Below are positions 33,301-41,664 of a stretch of DNA of 61,821 nt, piece by piece. The translations under genes were made by a program, and so were the position numbers. The number at the start of each line of letters is the position of its first letter. Within the stretch, counting starts at the first letter, position 1. Location of the stretch: the NCBI GenBank assembly GCA_023091735.1, contig JALKBU010000202.1:1-61821 (forward strand), given 5' to 3'. The notes below the pieces were generated by a model, which worked only from the letters and a program-made list of their open reading frames with translations, was not told the origin of the DNA and made no database searches. This stretch comes from Trichomonas tenax. Lineage: Eukaryota > Parabasalia > Trichomonadida > Trichomonadidae.

Positions 33301-36300
33301 TCTTTCTGTGCGCAAAACAATGCAAATGGAAGCTTTTCGGCTCTATGTGCAGCTCTTGCTAAGTCCGCATATGAAATATTTAGATGTTTTTCGGCCTTCT
33401 CCATAAATTCAGCAAGAGAAACAACGATTGTTAATACATACATTGGTGTTTCATTGTCCATCAATGCAGCATTCATTGCTTTGCAAATTACATAACGCGT
33501 TGAAGTGCTGATCTCATCCCAGCACATTAAAAACGCAGCATGAAGTAGCTTAAGAGCAAAACCAATGCAATTTTGAGCAAGATTGTAACAGCGATTGATA
33601 ATTGAAGAAGGTGCTTGTTGAATGACACAAAGCGATAAACCTCTGATCCAATCCTTCCATTGGCTGCTCGTGAATGTTTGTTCGCATTGAACGGATGTAA
33701 TTATTAGGTAATTATCAACTTGGTGGAAATTTGAAGATTGTGATTTTTCTGATTCTTCTTCCCCTTCTTCAACTTCGATTTCTTCTTTAGAATCTGATTC
33801 TCTCCCGAGTGCTTTCTTAATTTCATCTGTCATTAGTTTTGTTGCATTAAGCTGAATGAGAGCATGGCCTTTATAAATCTCGAATTCTTTTCCAAGAGTC
33901 TTGGAAAGAGATTTGAGTAGTTTAACAGCGGCGAGTCTAATTTCTTCATTTGCACTTCTAAAGCATTGGAAACAAGCACGGACAAGTAGCGATGAATAAG
34001 CAGAGCAGTCATATAGCATTGACAATTTGTGGAGTGAATTAACTGCAGCAAGAACGACTTGATCAAAAGATGCTGGGTTATTGACAACTTCGAAGATTTG
34101 TCTTAAGATAATGAAAACGAAGTCATCCGCAAATCTTGAAAGTTCAGTCAATGCGTTGAGAATGTTGCATGCAATAAGTGGTTGCTGGAGTTCATTATCG
34201 AATAATGTATCTAAAAGAGATGTTACTATTTCTGGTAAATAAGGAGAGAAAGACACGGCCAAATATTTTGTAATTGTCGGAATTAATTCAAGAATCAGAT
34301 GATAGAACGGAGTATTTCTTAATTCTTGAACAAGTTTCGCTAAACTTCCAGAATAAGTCTTCATCCACTCCGCGTGCTTGATGATATTCTCACGCAAAAT
34401 AACGAAGTACTGTTCCTTCTCATCAGTCACTGCACCTCTTAACTGTTGAAGTAAAACAGTGATAAATTGGTTGAAGAATGGATGCGCGATGCTGGAATTA
34501 TCATTAAATACATCTGTTAAAGCTTGAAGAGCACGTAAATGTATTGCATATTGCTGATCATCATCTAATAACCACAAAAGTGCACTTGCTACATTTGTTG
34601 TAGCCCATTCATTAAGAGTAATGATTCCTTTTATGAAATCTGATTCATAATTTCTATCAACAACTTCTGTAAGTGAAATTGTTTCTTCTTCGATCTGTGG
34701 CAATGCTGCACCGAATCTTCCGTAAACTTTGAAAATAGCTGCATGGACTTTGTAACTTGAATAACGAGAACCGATGGAGAAAAGTGTGTGCAAGAGCGTT
34801 GGGAATTCTTTCCTTGCATTAACACCCATATAATCAATGATGTAACATAAAGCGTCAAGAGCAGAAATAGCAATGGATTTATGAACACTCTCTGTTAGTA
34901 TGTCAATAAATAATGTTGCAATTTCTTTAAACTGTGGAGCCAAAAGAGATGTTTGCATCTGACAAGCTAAAGCGATCGTATTGATGAAATTGATGGAAAT
35001 TAGACGTGAAAAGTCTTGCTCGAATGGTGTCAATTGCTTGTGTTGTGATGCCTCCGCTGTGTCGGATGGATGGCAAATATTCTTTCTCAGATATGTCATG
35101 GCAATCGGAATAAATGCTGGAATGTAAATTGGTAAAATTGGTTTGCATGCTTTGATAATAATCGGGAAGCATCTAGTTGTTTGTGCTTGGAGTTTAAGCA
35201 AAGGCGAACTTTCACAAATGAACAAAGCATCCAGCATAACGCGTCTGAATATTGATAATATCATGCTTGGATTCGATTCAGCTAATTCACCTAAAATTGT
35301 GAGAGTCCTCGATCTCACTCTGAAGCTATCATCGTTAACAAGTACTGAGAATAATGAGAGCGCAGATGGGAAAGATAAGAAAGGAGAATATGGAGGATTC
35401 AATGACTCCATAATTGCCAACCTTACTTCAACAGATGTCTCAGAAACGGCTAAAGATAAAATGTCATCAACAAGTTCTCTGTACGAGTCAGCATAAATAT
35501 CAGAAGATAAAGCCAAAAGTGCTGCCGGTGTATATTGTTTGATATTCTGTTCTGTGCTATTAAGAAGAGGACGAATTAATGGAAGTAATACTTCAGAATT
35601 CTGCGGAGTGAACTTTGGGCATTTGGCGATGATTCTCAAAGGAATTTCACACCTTCCTTCATTAATTTCTGCGACAAGCTTTTTGAGGATATTCTTCTCA
35701 GTGAGTGTCCACAGCGCTGGTGTCTCTTGAAGAAGTTGCGGAATTATTTCAAGAAAATCATTCGTGAAAGGAGCGAGAACAATAATGCCGGCAACTTCAA
35801 CAAGTCTTGTCGGATAAATTGTTGGTAAATTGATATTAAAAGCTTGGAGAAGGGCAAAACTGACCTTTTCCGATTCTTCGTTCCTTAAAGCGAAAAGAGA
35901 TCTTATCATTGTGAGCAATTTGTGATCATTATTTTCAAAAACATCGGGAAGATTTTTAAGAAGCATAATGTTGCATTTCACAATAGCATTCGATGGATGT
36001 GAATCTCTCCATAATATAGAAGTTACTGCTTCCGTGTGTTCATTTCTAAAAGTTAATGGATCCAATGGTGCAAGTACAACCAAGAGCCTCAGCGCTGTAG
36101 TAGAAACGTATTCATCCTCCGATTTCATCAATTGTCTGCATTTTGACATATATGAACTTGCATCTCTGGCTAAAAGCTCAGGGTACATGTTTCCGTAAGC
36201 GCAAAGGACGATAAGAGATCCATGCTGCTCTTCAGGGTGCTCTGATGTAAGTAATCTTCTTGCTGTTTGGAATAATGTTAAAATTTTTGGACCTTTTTTA

Positions 36301-36788
36301 GATCTATCGAGAAAGTCACAGATTTTCTTCTCTGACCTCAAACGTACTTGCGGGCTTTTGTGGAAAATTCCGACAGTAAGCGCATCTAAAAATTGTTGAG
36401 ATGAAATTAATAGCGTTGATGATGCAAATAAAGCAAACCATCCGAGCATATTTAAGGCATTGTTAACTTTGCACTCATTTATAGTGCCTGAAAGCCAGTC
36501 TTTGCATCTTTCCAATTCGAAAACAAGGAAATTCTGATCTTTTAGATAGCAAGAACGACAGAATTTTGCAATAGTGCATGTAATAAACTCAGATGCAATA
36601 ACATCTTCGCACGGAAGCAAACAAGATAATCTTTGCAATAAATCTAAGAAGTGTAATGGTTTCAATTTTCCTAACACACGTATACCGATACATGCTCTGA
36701 TTCTATTTTTAGGATCATCTGCCTCTAAAATCGCGTTTATAGTTTTGTTCATCGCAGCTTTGGCGACTTTAAGCTCGTGATAGTGCAT
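30342..36788 (-). CDS. TOR: TOR (target of rapamycin) PIKK-family kinase
   Basis: Predicted 2148 aa from the first ATG (36786-36788). The order matches TOR: HEAT repeats (about 1-1150), a FAT region (about 1200-1700), a degenerate FRB, the PI3K-like kinase domain and a FATC tail. Kinase hallmarks are YLLKGHEDLRLDQRV (ATP lysine), LGLGDRHPSNIMI (catalytic Asp) and VIHVDFGDCFE (DFG). The last residues, YHGWNPLW, correspond to the FATC GWCPFW end. TOR integrates nutrient and growth signals through TORC1/2. In the FRB segment, W of LTQAW is kept (VEPVW), but the rapamycin-contact Ser2035 and Phe2108 positions (human numbering) appear to be Val and Cys. The frame stays open another 37 codons upstream (to 36899) with coding-like sequence (LQALEIPETLPELL) but no ATG, so the true start is uncertain. 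Confidence 0.93.
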   Translation of the reverse strand: MHYHELKVAKAAMNKTINAILEADDPKNRIRACIGIRVLGKLKPLHFLDLLQRLSCLLPCEDVIASEFITCTIAKFCRSCYLKDQNFLVFELERCKDWLSGTINECKVNNALNMLGWFALFASSTLLISSQQFLDALTVGIFHKSPQVRLRSEKKICDFLDRSKKGPKILTLFQTARRLLTSEHPEEQHGSLIVLCAYGNMYPELLARDASSYMSKCRQLMKSEDEYVSTTALRLLVVLAPLDPLTFRNEHTEAVTSILWRDSHPSNAIVKCNIMLLKNLPDVFENNDHKLLTMIRSLFALRNEESEKVSFALLQAFNINLPTIYPTRLVEVAGIIVLAPFTNDFLEIIPQLLQETPALWTLTEKNILKKLVAEINEGRCEIPLRIIAKCPKFTPQNSEVLLPLIRPLLNSTEQNIKQYTPAALLALSSDIYADSYRELVDDILSLAVSETSVEVRLAIMESLNPPYSPFLSFPSALSLFSVLVNDDSFRVRSRTLTILGELAESNPSMILSIFRRVMLDALFICESSPLLKLQAQTTRCFPIIIKACKPILPIYIPAFIPIAMTYLRKNICHPSDTAEASQHKQLTPFEQDFSRLISINFINTIALACQMQTSLLAPQFKEIATLFIDILTESVHKSIAISALDALCYIIDYMGVNARKEFPTLLHTLFSIGSRYSSYKVHAAIFKVYGRFGAALPQIEEETISLTEVVDRNYESDFIKGIITLNEWATTNVASALLWLLDDDQQYAIHLRALQALTDVFNDNSSIAHPFFNQFITVLLQQLRGAVTDEKEQYFVILRENIIKHAEWMKTYSGSLAKLVQELRNTPFYHLILELIPTITKYLAVSFSPYLPEIVTSLLDTLFDNELQQPLIACNILNALTELSRFADDFVFIILRQIFEVVNNPASFDQVVLAAVNSLHKLSMLYDCSAYSSLLVRACFQCFRSANEEIRLAAVKLLKSLSKTLGKEFEIYKGHALIQLNATKLMTDEIKKALGRESDSKEEIEVEEGEEESEKSQSSNFHQVDNYLIITSVQCEQTFTSSQWKDWIRGLSLCVIQQAPSSIINRCYNLAQNCIGFALKLLHAAFLMCWDEISTSTRYVICKAMNAALMDNETPMYVLTIVVSLAEFMEKAEKHLNISYADLARAAHRAEKLPFALFCAQKDLDSSSMSQQTIEMLLRIYNQLALEDDVHGLIHTLRESKKVKSTPKFAAQLGDWQKAIDLYKNDIESNDSFLGLLNAYSMVSDWDSITSLFSRFDILPALEKTQAAQIFSLAFYHQSDWDHFNMAIKFCPTDSIPSIITRCYANIKLGLPINDLIEQGFISLGHKAGSLFPHGFSSFIPFLIQAQMLVELQEKPKLDVWAARVRNPYLSFMQLQPLILMRIELLGDRKAAQNEIITLLKLARNASEWNLHDYYFNIYYPDFDIKTSPTAVVFEHSISLWKRQEKTEALDVLNKLVERLEAEKNDKQLTERALFMKARWIVRSDTLENNADTFRSVAQICKRGGKTHKALQLWGWIQLRLYNMKDTDRENAAINAITTFIKCAVGLSEMMQLCSIVFRAGKFPNVFNTVKKNLETIKTDLWLLMIPQLFAQFKNPIKYLQEFAQERIWRCLLEHHHSVIFSLMFCISFNDSNDQRGKQMLNEFSKIRPDVVEASSIIYLGLMMACNNRAEMWLENLNSAVDSFKAGKLQEMKTTLEKVFASTKAINCDADLYFVRLFGDRINNLQPAFKRFFVTKNKKDVEPVWSDYRSLCNDIKQEIEQMSSIPMRFVAPRLSELNDILIAVPGTYKPGEEVITMKKFASSLDVFPSKQRPKRLAIIGSNGGEFWYLLKGHEDLRLDQRVVQVFHLINTFIPIEMPKIVTNFIMPLLPTVGLIQWIPGSDTMFKLIRDFRSARNIPIDYESRLLSQFTTAKFDDLRPIQRLEALEKVASETSDSVLSDILWFKAPDAENWIKRVTTFSRTSALMSVVGYILGLGDRHPSNIMIHNFTGSVIHVDFGDCFEATKERVLFPELIPFRLTRFMVRAFGPAGIDGSFRKTCLDIVKLIRRHREEVLSVLEIFAHAPLVRSSGTAGGIKPNRNSQFSSSLPTTTDETDINRTINRISDKINGRDFDLKHRLTQQEQVTKLICSATDMYNFAHLYHGWNPLW

Positions 36789-37334
36789 AGTCTGCCAGCC
36801 CTTGAAGAGAACCTTCCTGTACTCCTTGTACGTGGTCAGTAACTCTGGCAGTGTTTCAGGAATCTCTAAAGCTTGTAAATTCAAAACTATGAAAAACAAT
36901 AAATCTTGTCAAAAATTTTACATTATTTACATGTCATATAATGAAAATTTTGTGTGCTTTACATGTGAAAAATTATCGCAGTGATATTTTACATGTCATT
37001 TTTAAATCATAATAAAATCGCTTTAAAAAACCATTATCTCATTCTCACTTGTGTTGCATTCATCATATTGGATCATAAAATGTACTGCTAATCAATCAGA
37101 GCTCTTATATATATAAATTGAGTTAATATATTGTGACTTTTTAGCTCGTGTCTCTTACCACAGATAGCTGATGAGAAGTCATTCAAGTATTAACACTGAT
37201 ATTTAGCAAATCCAATAGAAGAATAGTTTTGTCAATAAATTGTCAGAAATCTTGTTAAAAATTTTACATGTCGGAAAATCAGAATTTTTATATCACATGT
37301 CTGAAAATCGTTTCAAATTCTTTCAAACGGTCTT
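36789..37334. promoter_or_regulatory. Divergent TOR/TMEM231 promoter region with three TTTACATGTC motifs
   Basis: TTTACATGTCA lies at 36926-36936 and 36988-36998, and TTTACATGTCG at 37263-37273. Two weaker copies (TTTACATGTGA about 36958-36968, ATCACATGTCTG about 37291-37302) add to the cluster. TOR reads left and TMEM231 reads right from this 546-bp interval. The interval also holds the ATG-less 37-codon extension of the TOR frame (36789-36899). Confidence 0.5.
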
Positions 37335-38240
37335 ATGGTACAGCTTTTTCGCACAGCGTACCCACCTACAACCTATAAAGCTCACATATTCAGCTGCGCC
37401 TTCGTCTTCCGCGCCCTTTGTTGGCTTATAACATACTTTGTTCCCATCATTATCTGCGTTTTCTATTATTTCCACGAGTCCCAGATCCAAACAGACCAAG
37501 AATACCCAACATACTTCCCAGGTGATATTGCATACGTTTCTCTAATCATAAAAACAAGATATGGTCAAATCAAATCTCTTTCTTATCCTGCAGACATTCC
37601 GACATTCTTACCTATGTTCGAAGTAGCGAAGGAAGTAGACGAGACAGGAACGATTACTGCTTCAACAATTCGCGTAAGGACAAAAATCGAAGATGATTCC
37701 TCGATTATTGGAGTTAATGTTATTTTTGCTTACAACGTCAGCTTGAGAAAGTGGTCTCGCAGTGATACAGCAAGTTACGGCTATTTTGCTCAGCAATTCC
37801 CTTCAGGACTTGAAAAGATTTCTTGCCAAGGTGATTTGTCACTCTATCAGGAAAAGGCGGTCGACTTCCGTGGTTCCCTTCCAAATGATATCATTCCGTC
37901 AATCAATCACATGAGTGTTCAAAATCTTCTTCAAGCACAATCAAGCGTTTCTTCTTTGTACTTCATCACATGGAGAGACCATGTTCCACAGTATCGTGTA
38001 TCTACTGGTAAGTACACATTCGAGTGTTACCTCAAAGTTAAGATCAATGATATTACAATCATGCATTCATTGCCTCTTATTTCTATTATTGAGAGCCTCG
38101 TCATCTTATGGCTTTCAACACATATCCTTGTTTCTCTTATTCTTCAGTTTATTCAACATCACGCCTTTTACGATGGAATTGTCAAAACTATCAAAGAAAG
38201 GCACTATACACCGACAGGAAACAGATCAATCAGACATTAA
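37335..38240 (+). CDS. TMEM231: TMEM231-like ciliary transition-zone membrane protein
   Basis: Predicted 301 aa, close to animal TMEM231 (about 316 aa). The N-terminus (MVQLFRTAYPPTTYKAHIFS) is followed by a transmembrane segment at about residues 20-46. A lumenal/extracellular domain of about 200 residues follows, with family-like blocks (IIGVNVIFAYNVSLRKW, then ISCQGDLSLYQEKAV). A second transmembrane segment at about 245-275 and a short cytoplasmic tail complete it. TMEM231 belongs to the MKS/B9 complex, which gates membrane proteins at the base of cilia and flagella. It would fit the flagellar transition zone here. Assignment rests on topology, length and block similarity. Confidence 0.75.
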   Translation: MVQLFRTAYPPTTYKAHIFSCAFVFRALCWLITYFVPIIICVFYYFHESQIQTDQEYPTYFPGDIAYVSLIIKTRYGQIKSLSYPADIPTFLPMFEVAKEVDETGTITASTIRVRTKIEDDSSIIGVNVIFAYNVSLRKWSRSDTASYGYFAQQFPSGLEKISCQGDLSLYQEKAVDFRGSLPNDIIPSINHMSVQNLLQAQSSVSSLYFITWRDHVPQYRVSTGKYTFECYLKVKINDITIMHSLPLISIIESLVILWLSTHILVSLILQFIQHHAFYDGIVKTIKERHYTPTGNRSIRH

Positions 38241-38382
38241 TTGTTCAGATATTACTCAATTTTTTTATAATTATTTTTCATGTCTTATTAAAACTGTTTT
38301 CTCTTGTATATTTTTGAGAACCTTACGAATAAGTCAACTAATAACAACAAATTTTAAACATAATATATAAAAATAAACAAAA

Positions 38383-41058
38383 TTAGAATTTTGGAATAAC
38401 AATCTTTGGAGCTGATCTATTACGAGTCTTATCCAGCATAGAATTAGGTCTCTTTGGTGAGCTCTCTTCCTTCTTAAGGTTTGCAAGCGCAATTTTGACT
38501 TCTTCAAGCTCTGCTGCATATTTAACAAATTCGGTGTCTTTCTCCGTTAAATCGCTCTGCAATTTGTTGATGATTTCATCGCTGGTCTTGAGAGTCGCGA
38601 TCATCGTTCGTTTCTCGCTGAGTTGGCTCTTCAATGAGTTCAATTCATTTTGAAGAACGTCCCTCTTAGCTTTAACTTCTTTATTAGAATCAACTTGAAT
38701 TGATAATTCGCCTGCAAATGCGTTTTCACCAGATCCTTCGTTTTCATCATGAACGCTTAAATAAGCATTTTCATCCATCTTCATTTGGAATGTAAGAGCG
38801 TTGATTTGGTTCTTGAGCTCTTGAGATTTTAAGTATGTTTCCTTATTAATATTGAACTTAGCTTGATCGAAGTTGATCTCGATTTCACGCATTGCTTTCT
38901 CTGTATTATAATTAATTGTTTTGATCGCATTCTCAAGAAGATGATTATCATTATCAGTTTGATCTATAATTGGATTTTGTTCCATTTCATTGAGAATCTT
39001 GAGGTCGCTTAAAACCTTTTCTAAGTTCTGGTTGGCGACAGAGATCTGTTGATCACTTTGAGCTTTGAGATTTTCTAACTCTGTTTGCAAGCTTTTAACA
39101 ATCTCTTCGCCATTGTCATCAACAGTGAATGTTTTTTCTTTCAAAGAATTTAATCTTGTCTGCATTGAAGCAATTTCTTGATCATATTGCTGTACTTGAT
39201 CTTGACTTTCTTTCTTCATTGATTCTAAGATACTTTCTATGGATTCCCTTCCACTGGAAATGACACCTTGACCAATGGAATCGTATTCTTTCTTGAACTC
39301 AGCAATACACTCGGCCCTGACATTATCCATTCCTTTAAGCATTGTCTGGCGCTTCTCGAAGAATTCATCAACATCGATGCCATCGACAATCAAATGTGCT
39401 TGCAACGAATCATATTCTTCCTCGAGTTGCTTTGCTTCTTGTTCATAATTTTGAACGATTTTGCTGACTTCATCTGTATCGAATTCTTTTTCGACAGCTT
39501 TCAAGTTCACTTGTAACTCTGAATCGTATTTCGATGATAATTTCTTGTATGCGTTGTTTAAGTCTGATTTGGCATCTGATATTTCTGAGTCCATTTCATC
39601 CTGCATTGATTCGAGATTTGAGTTTAATTGATCATCGACTGCATAGTACTGACTTGCAAAATGAGGATCATTCATGATGTTAATCTTCTCTTCTTTGACA
39701 GCACCAATTTCACGCAAATGCTCTAACTCTCTCTTGAGGTGATCTTTTGTGATTTTTGATGATTCTATTTGCTTATTAACGCTGTTCAAGATTTCGAGTC
39801 TATTCTGAAGTAAAGAGCTATCTCTGCTGTATGATCTGTTTTCACTTTCGACTGTGTCAACGTAATCATTCTTTTCTTTTTCGATGATTTTCTTGTGCTC
39901 TTCTTTTTGCTTATTTATCTCAGAATCATCGATTTGTACAGTTGATAGATCATCTAGTTTTTGTTGTAATAGCTTTAGTCTGTCCATTATCTCCTTTTCG
40001 AGCTTTTTAAGTGATTCATCGAGTTCATTTTCTTCTTTTTTATTTTCATCAATGATTTTGTGGAAAATACTGTCATAATCGACGTAATTCTTTTGCTTCC
40101 ACTGTTCAACTATCTCGTTTTGGTCTCTAACTTGTTTTTCGAGTACGAATCGAAATTGATTTTCAGCTGTGTGATAAACAGCCAATTGGTCCTTTTTCTT
40201 TGTCTGCAGTTCTGTGCAATCTTCAATGACGAAGTTAGTTTCGATGCCAACGAGTTTCTGATCGACTTTCTTTTTCTCGATTGAAATTTGACGAATTAAA
40301 TTAACGACTTTACCCTTTATTGACGTCAAAAAGTTGCTGTTCTGTCTTGATAACTTGATGATTTCAGAATTATTGTGTTCCAATGCTTCTTTTAGTTGAA
40401 TGATTTGATTCTTTTTCGCGTGTAACCAATCGACAGCTTTTGTTTTTGCCTTAGGATTTAGCTTGTTGAAGACACTTATGTTCGCTATTTTACGTCTGTA
40501 GTCGATGATTAAGTGTTCTTCGGCCAGTTTCGAGTCTTGAACGTATTGTTGATATTTTTGCTCTGCTTCATCGTCGTGTATCATAATTTTCTGTTTATGT
40601 TTTTCCTCGAGCTGCCGGGATTTCTGTACACCGGCGTCTTGGTTCATATTTATGTCTGCTTCGAAAAATTTTGTATATCTTTCTATTTGTGGTTTAATAT
40701 TCGCAGAAATTTGAGTAACTTGCGTCTTTAGGTCTTCTATCACTCTCTGAACAAAGTGATATTTATGAATTTGCTTCCTTTTGAAAGAATGAAAGCCATC
40801 AACCATATTTTGGTAATCTTTCTTATATTGGTTTGTTATTTGCTCAGGTGCCCTCGAAAACGATTCCTCGATCTCCCGTGCTGCACTTTCCAATTTCTGG
40901 CAACTTTGATCTAATAACGTATCAACATCTGAAGTCCCTTTCTTGTGGAGATACTCGATTATCATTATCCTCTCCTCAAGGTGGGACATGAGATACTCTA
41001 TAACCTTGCTGAGCTGTGCCATTTTTTTCTCCATTCGAACCGGAGTTTCTTCAAGCAT
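38383..41058 (-). CDS. Large coiled-coil protein of unknown function
   Basis: Predicted 891 aa. The first in-frame ATG (41056-41058) gives MLEETPVRMEKKMAQ; two upstream codons have no ATG. Almost the whole length is coiled coil, rich in E, K, Q and D, with breaks near residues 375, 470 and 720. The C-terminal 30 residues are basic and Ser/Pro-rich (SSPKRPNSMLDKTRNRSAPK), ending IVIPKF. There is no signal peptide, membrane segment or motor domain. It is convergent with TMEM231, 142 bp apart. A cytoskeletal or flagellar structural role is plausible but not shown. Unlike the 4.8-8.8 kb relic, this gene is intact and less repetitive. Confidence 0.8.
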   Translation of the reverse strand: MLEETPVRMEKKMAQLSKVIEYLMSHLEERIMIIEYLHKKGTSDVDTLLDQSCQKLESAAREIEESFSRAPEQITNQYKKDYQNMVDGFHSFKRKQIHKYHFVQRVIEDLKTQVTQISANIKPQIERYTKFFEADINMNQDAGVQKSRQLEEKHKQKIMIHDDEAEQKYQQYVQDSKLAEEHLIIDYRRKIANISVFNKLNPKAKTKAVDWLHAKKNQIIQLKEALEHNNSEIIKLSRQNSNFLTSIKGKVVNLIRQISIEKKKVDQKLVGIETNFVIEDCTELQTKKKDQLAVYHTAENQFRFVLEKQVRDQNEIVEQWKQKNYVDYDSIFHKIIDENKKEENELDESLKKLEKEIMDRLKLLQQKLDDLSTVQIDDSEINKQKEEHKKIIEKEKNDYVDTVESENRSYSRDSSLLQNRLEILNSVNKQIESSKITKDHLKRELEHLREIGAVKEEKINIMNDPHFASQYYAVDDQLNSNLESMQDEMDSEISDAKSDLNNAYKKLSSKYDSELQVNLKAVEKEFDTDEVSKIVQNYEQEAKQLEEEYDSLQAHLIVDGIDVDEFFEKRQTMLKGMDNVRAECIAEFKKEYDSIGQGVISSGRESIESILESMKKESQDQVQQYDQEIASMQTRLNSLKEKTFTVDDNGEEIVKSLQTELENLKAQSDQQISVANQNLEKVLSDLKILNEMEQNPIIDQTDNDNHLLENAIKTINYNTEKAMREIEINFDQAKFNINKETYLKSQELKNQINALTFQMKMDENAYLSVHDENEGSGENAFAGELSIQVDSNKEVKAKRDVLQNELNSLKSQLSEKRTMIATLKTSDEIINKLQSDLTEKDTEFVKYAAELEEVKIALANLKKEESSPKRPNSMLDKTRNRSAPKIVIPKF

Positions 41059-41664
41059 CAGCAAAATTTTTTTTGGAATAACGTGAATTATTTCGATATT
41101 TTAGAAATTGAATGCCATGACTCTGTCATTCCACTTTTGCTAATAAACTTTTGTCCAGTTCTCATTCTATTTATCTGAAAACACATCATTCATAAAATAG
41201 TTTGCGGGGTAGAAAAGTTCATTTTATCTCTAAATATGAAACGCTAAGTATCATTGAAGCATTTTCATTTCAGTAATGTACAATACGTATAAATGTTCTT
41301 TATAGGTCTAATGTCTGTTGATAGCTATTATAGGAGGATAATTGCAAATCACTTTCCCCTTTGTTATGAAATATGTAAACCATTCTTACTCTAAAAATAG
41401 AATATTCATATGAAGTTGATTCATATTTGTTAATAAATATTAACTCCAATTGCAATCGAAACATATTATTTTTCATAACTAAAAGTTTTTGTTCACTTAA
41501 AGTAGTACAGCACTTCCACAAAGTTATTTTTCGAGCTTAAAAATGCCTGTGCTCAATGATTAACAAACCTATCAATGAAATTATTTTTCAATTACATTAT
41601 TTCATGAGTTTACTCGGTTGAAAGAATCAATATATAACATGGAAATTTAATATAAACAAACAAG
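41059..41664. other. Intergenic, no feature recognised
   Basis: AT-rich interval between the coiled-coil gene start and the kinase gene stop. The minus-strand frame at 41300-41521 has no coding character. Confidence 0.4.
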
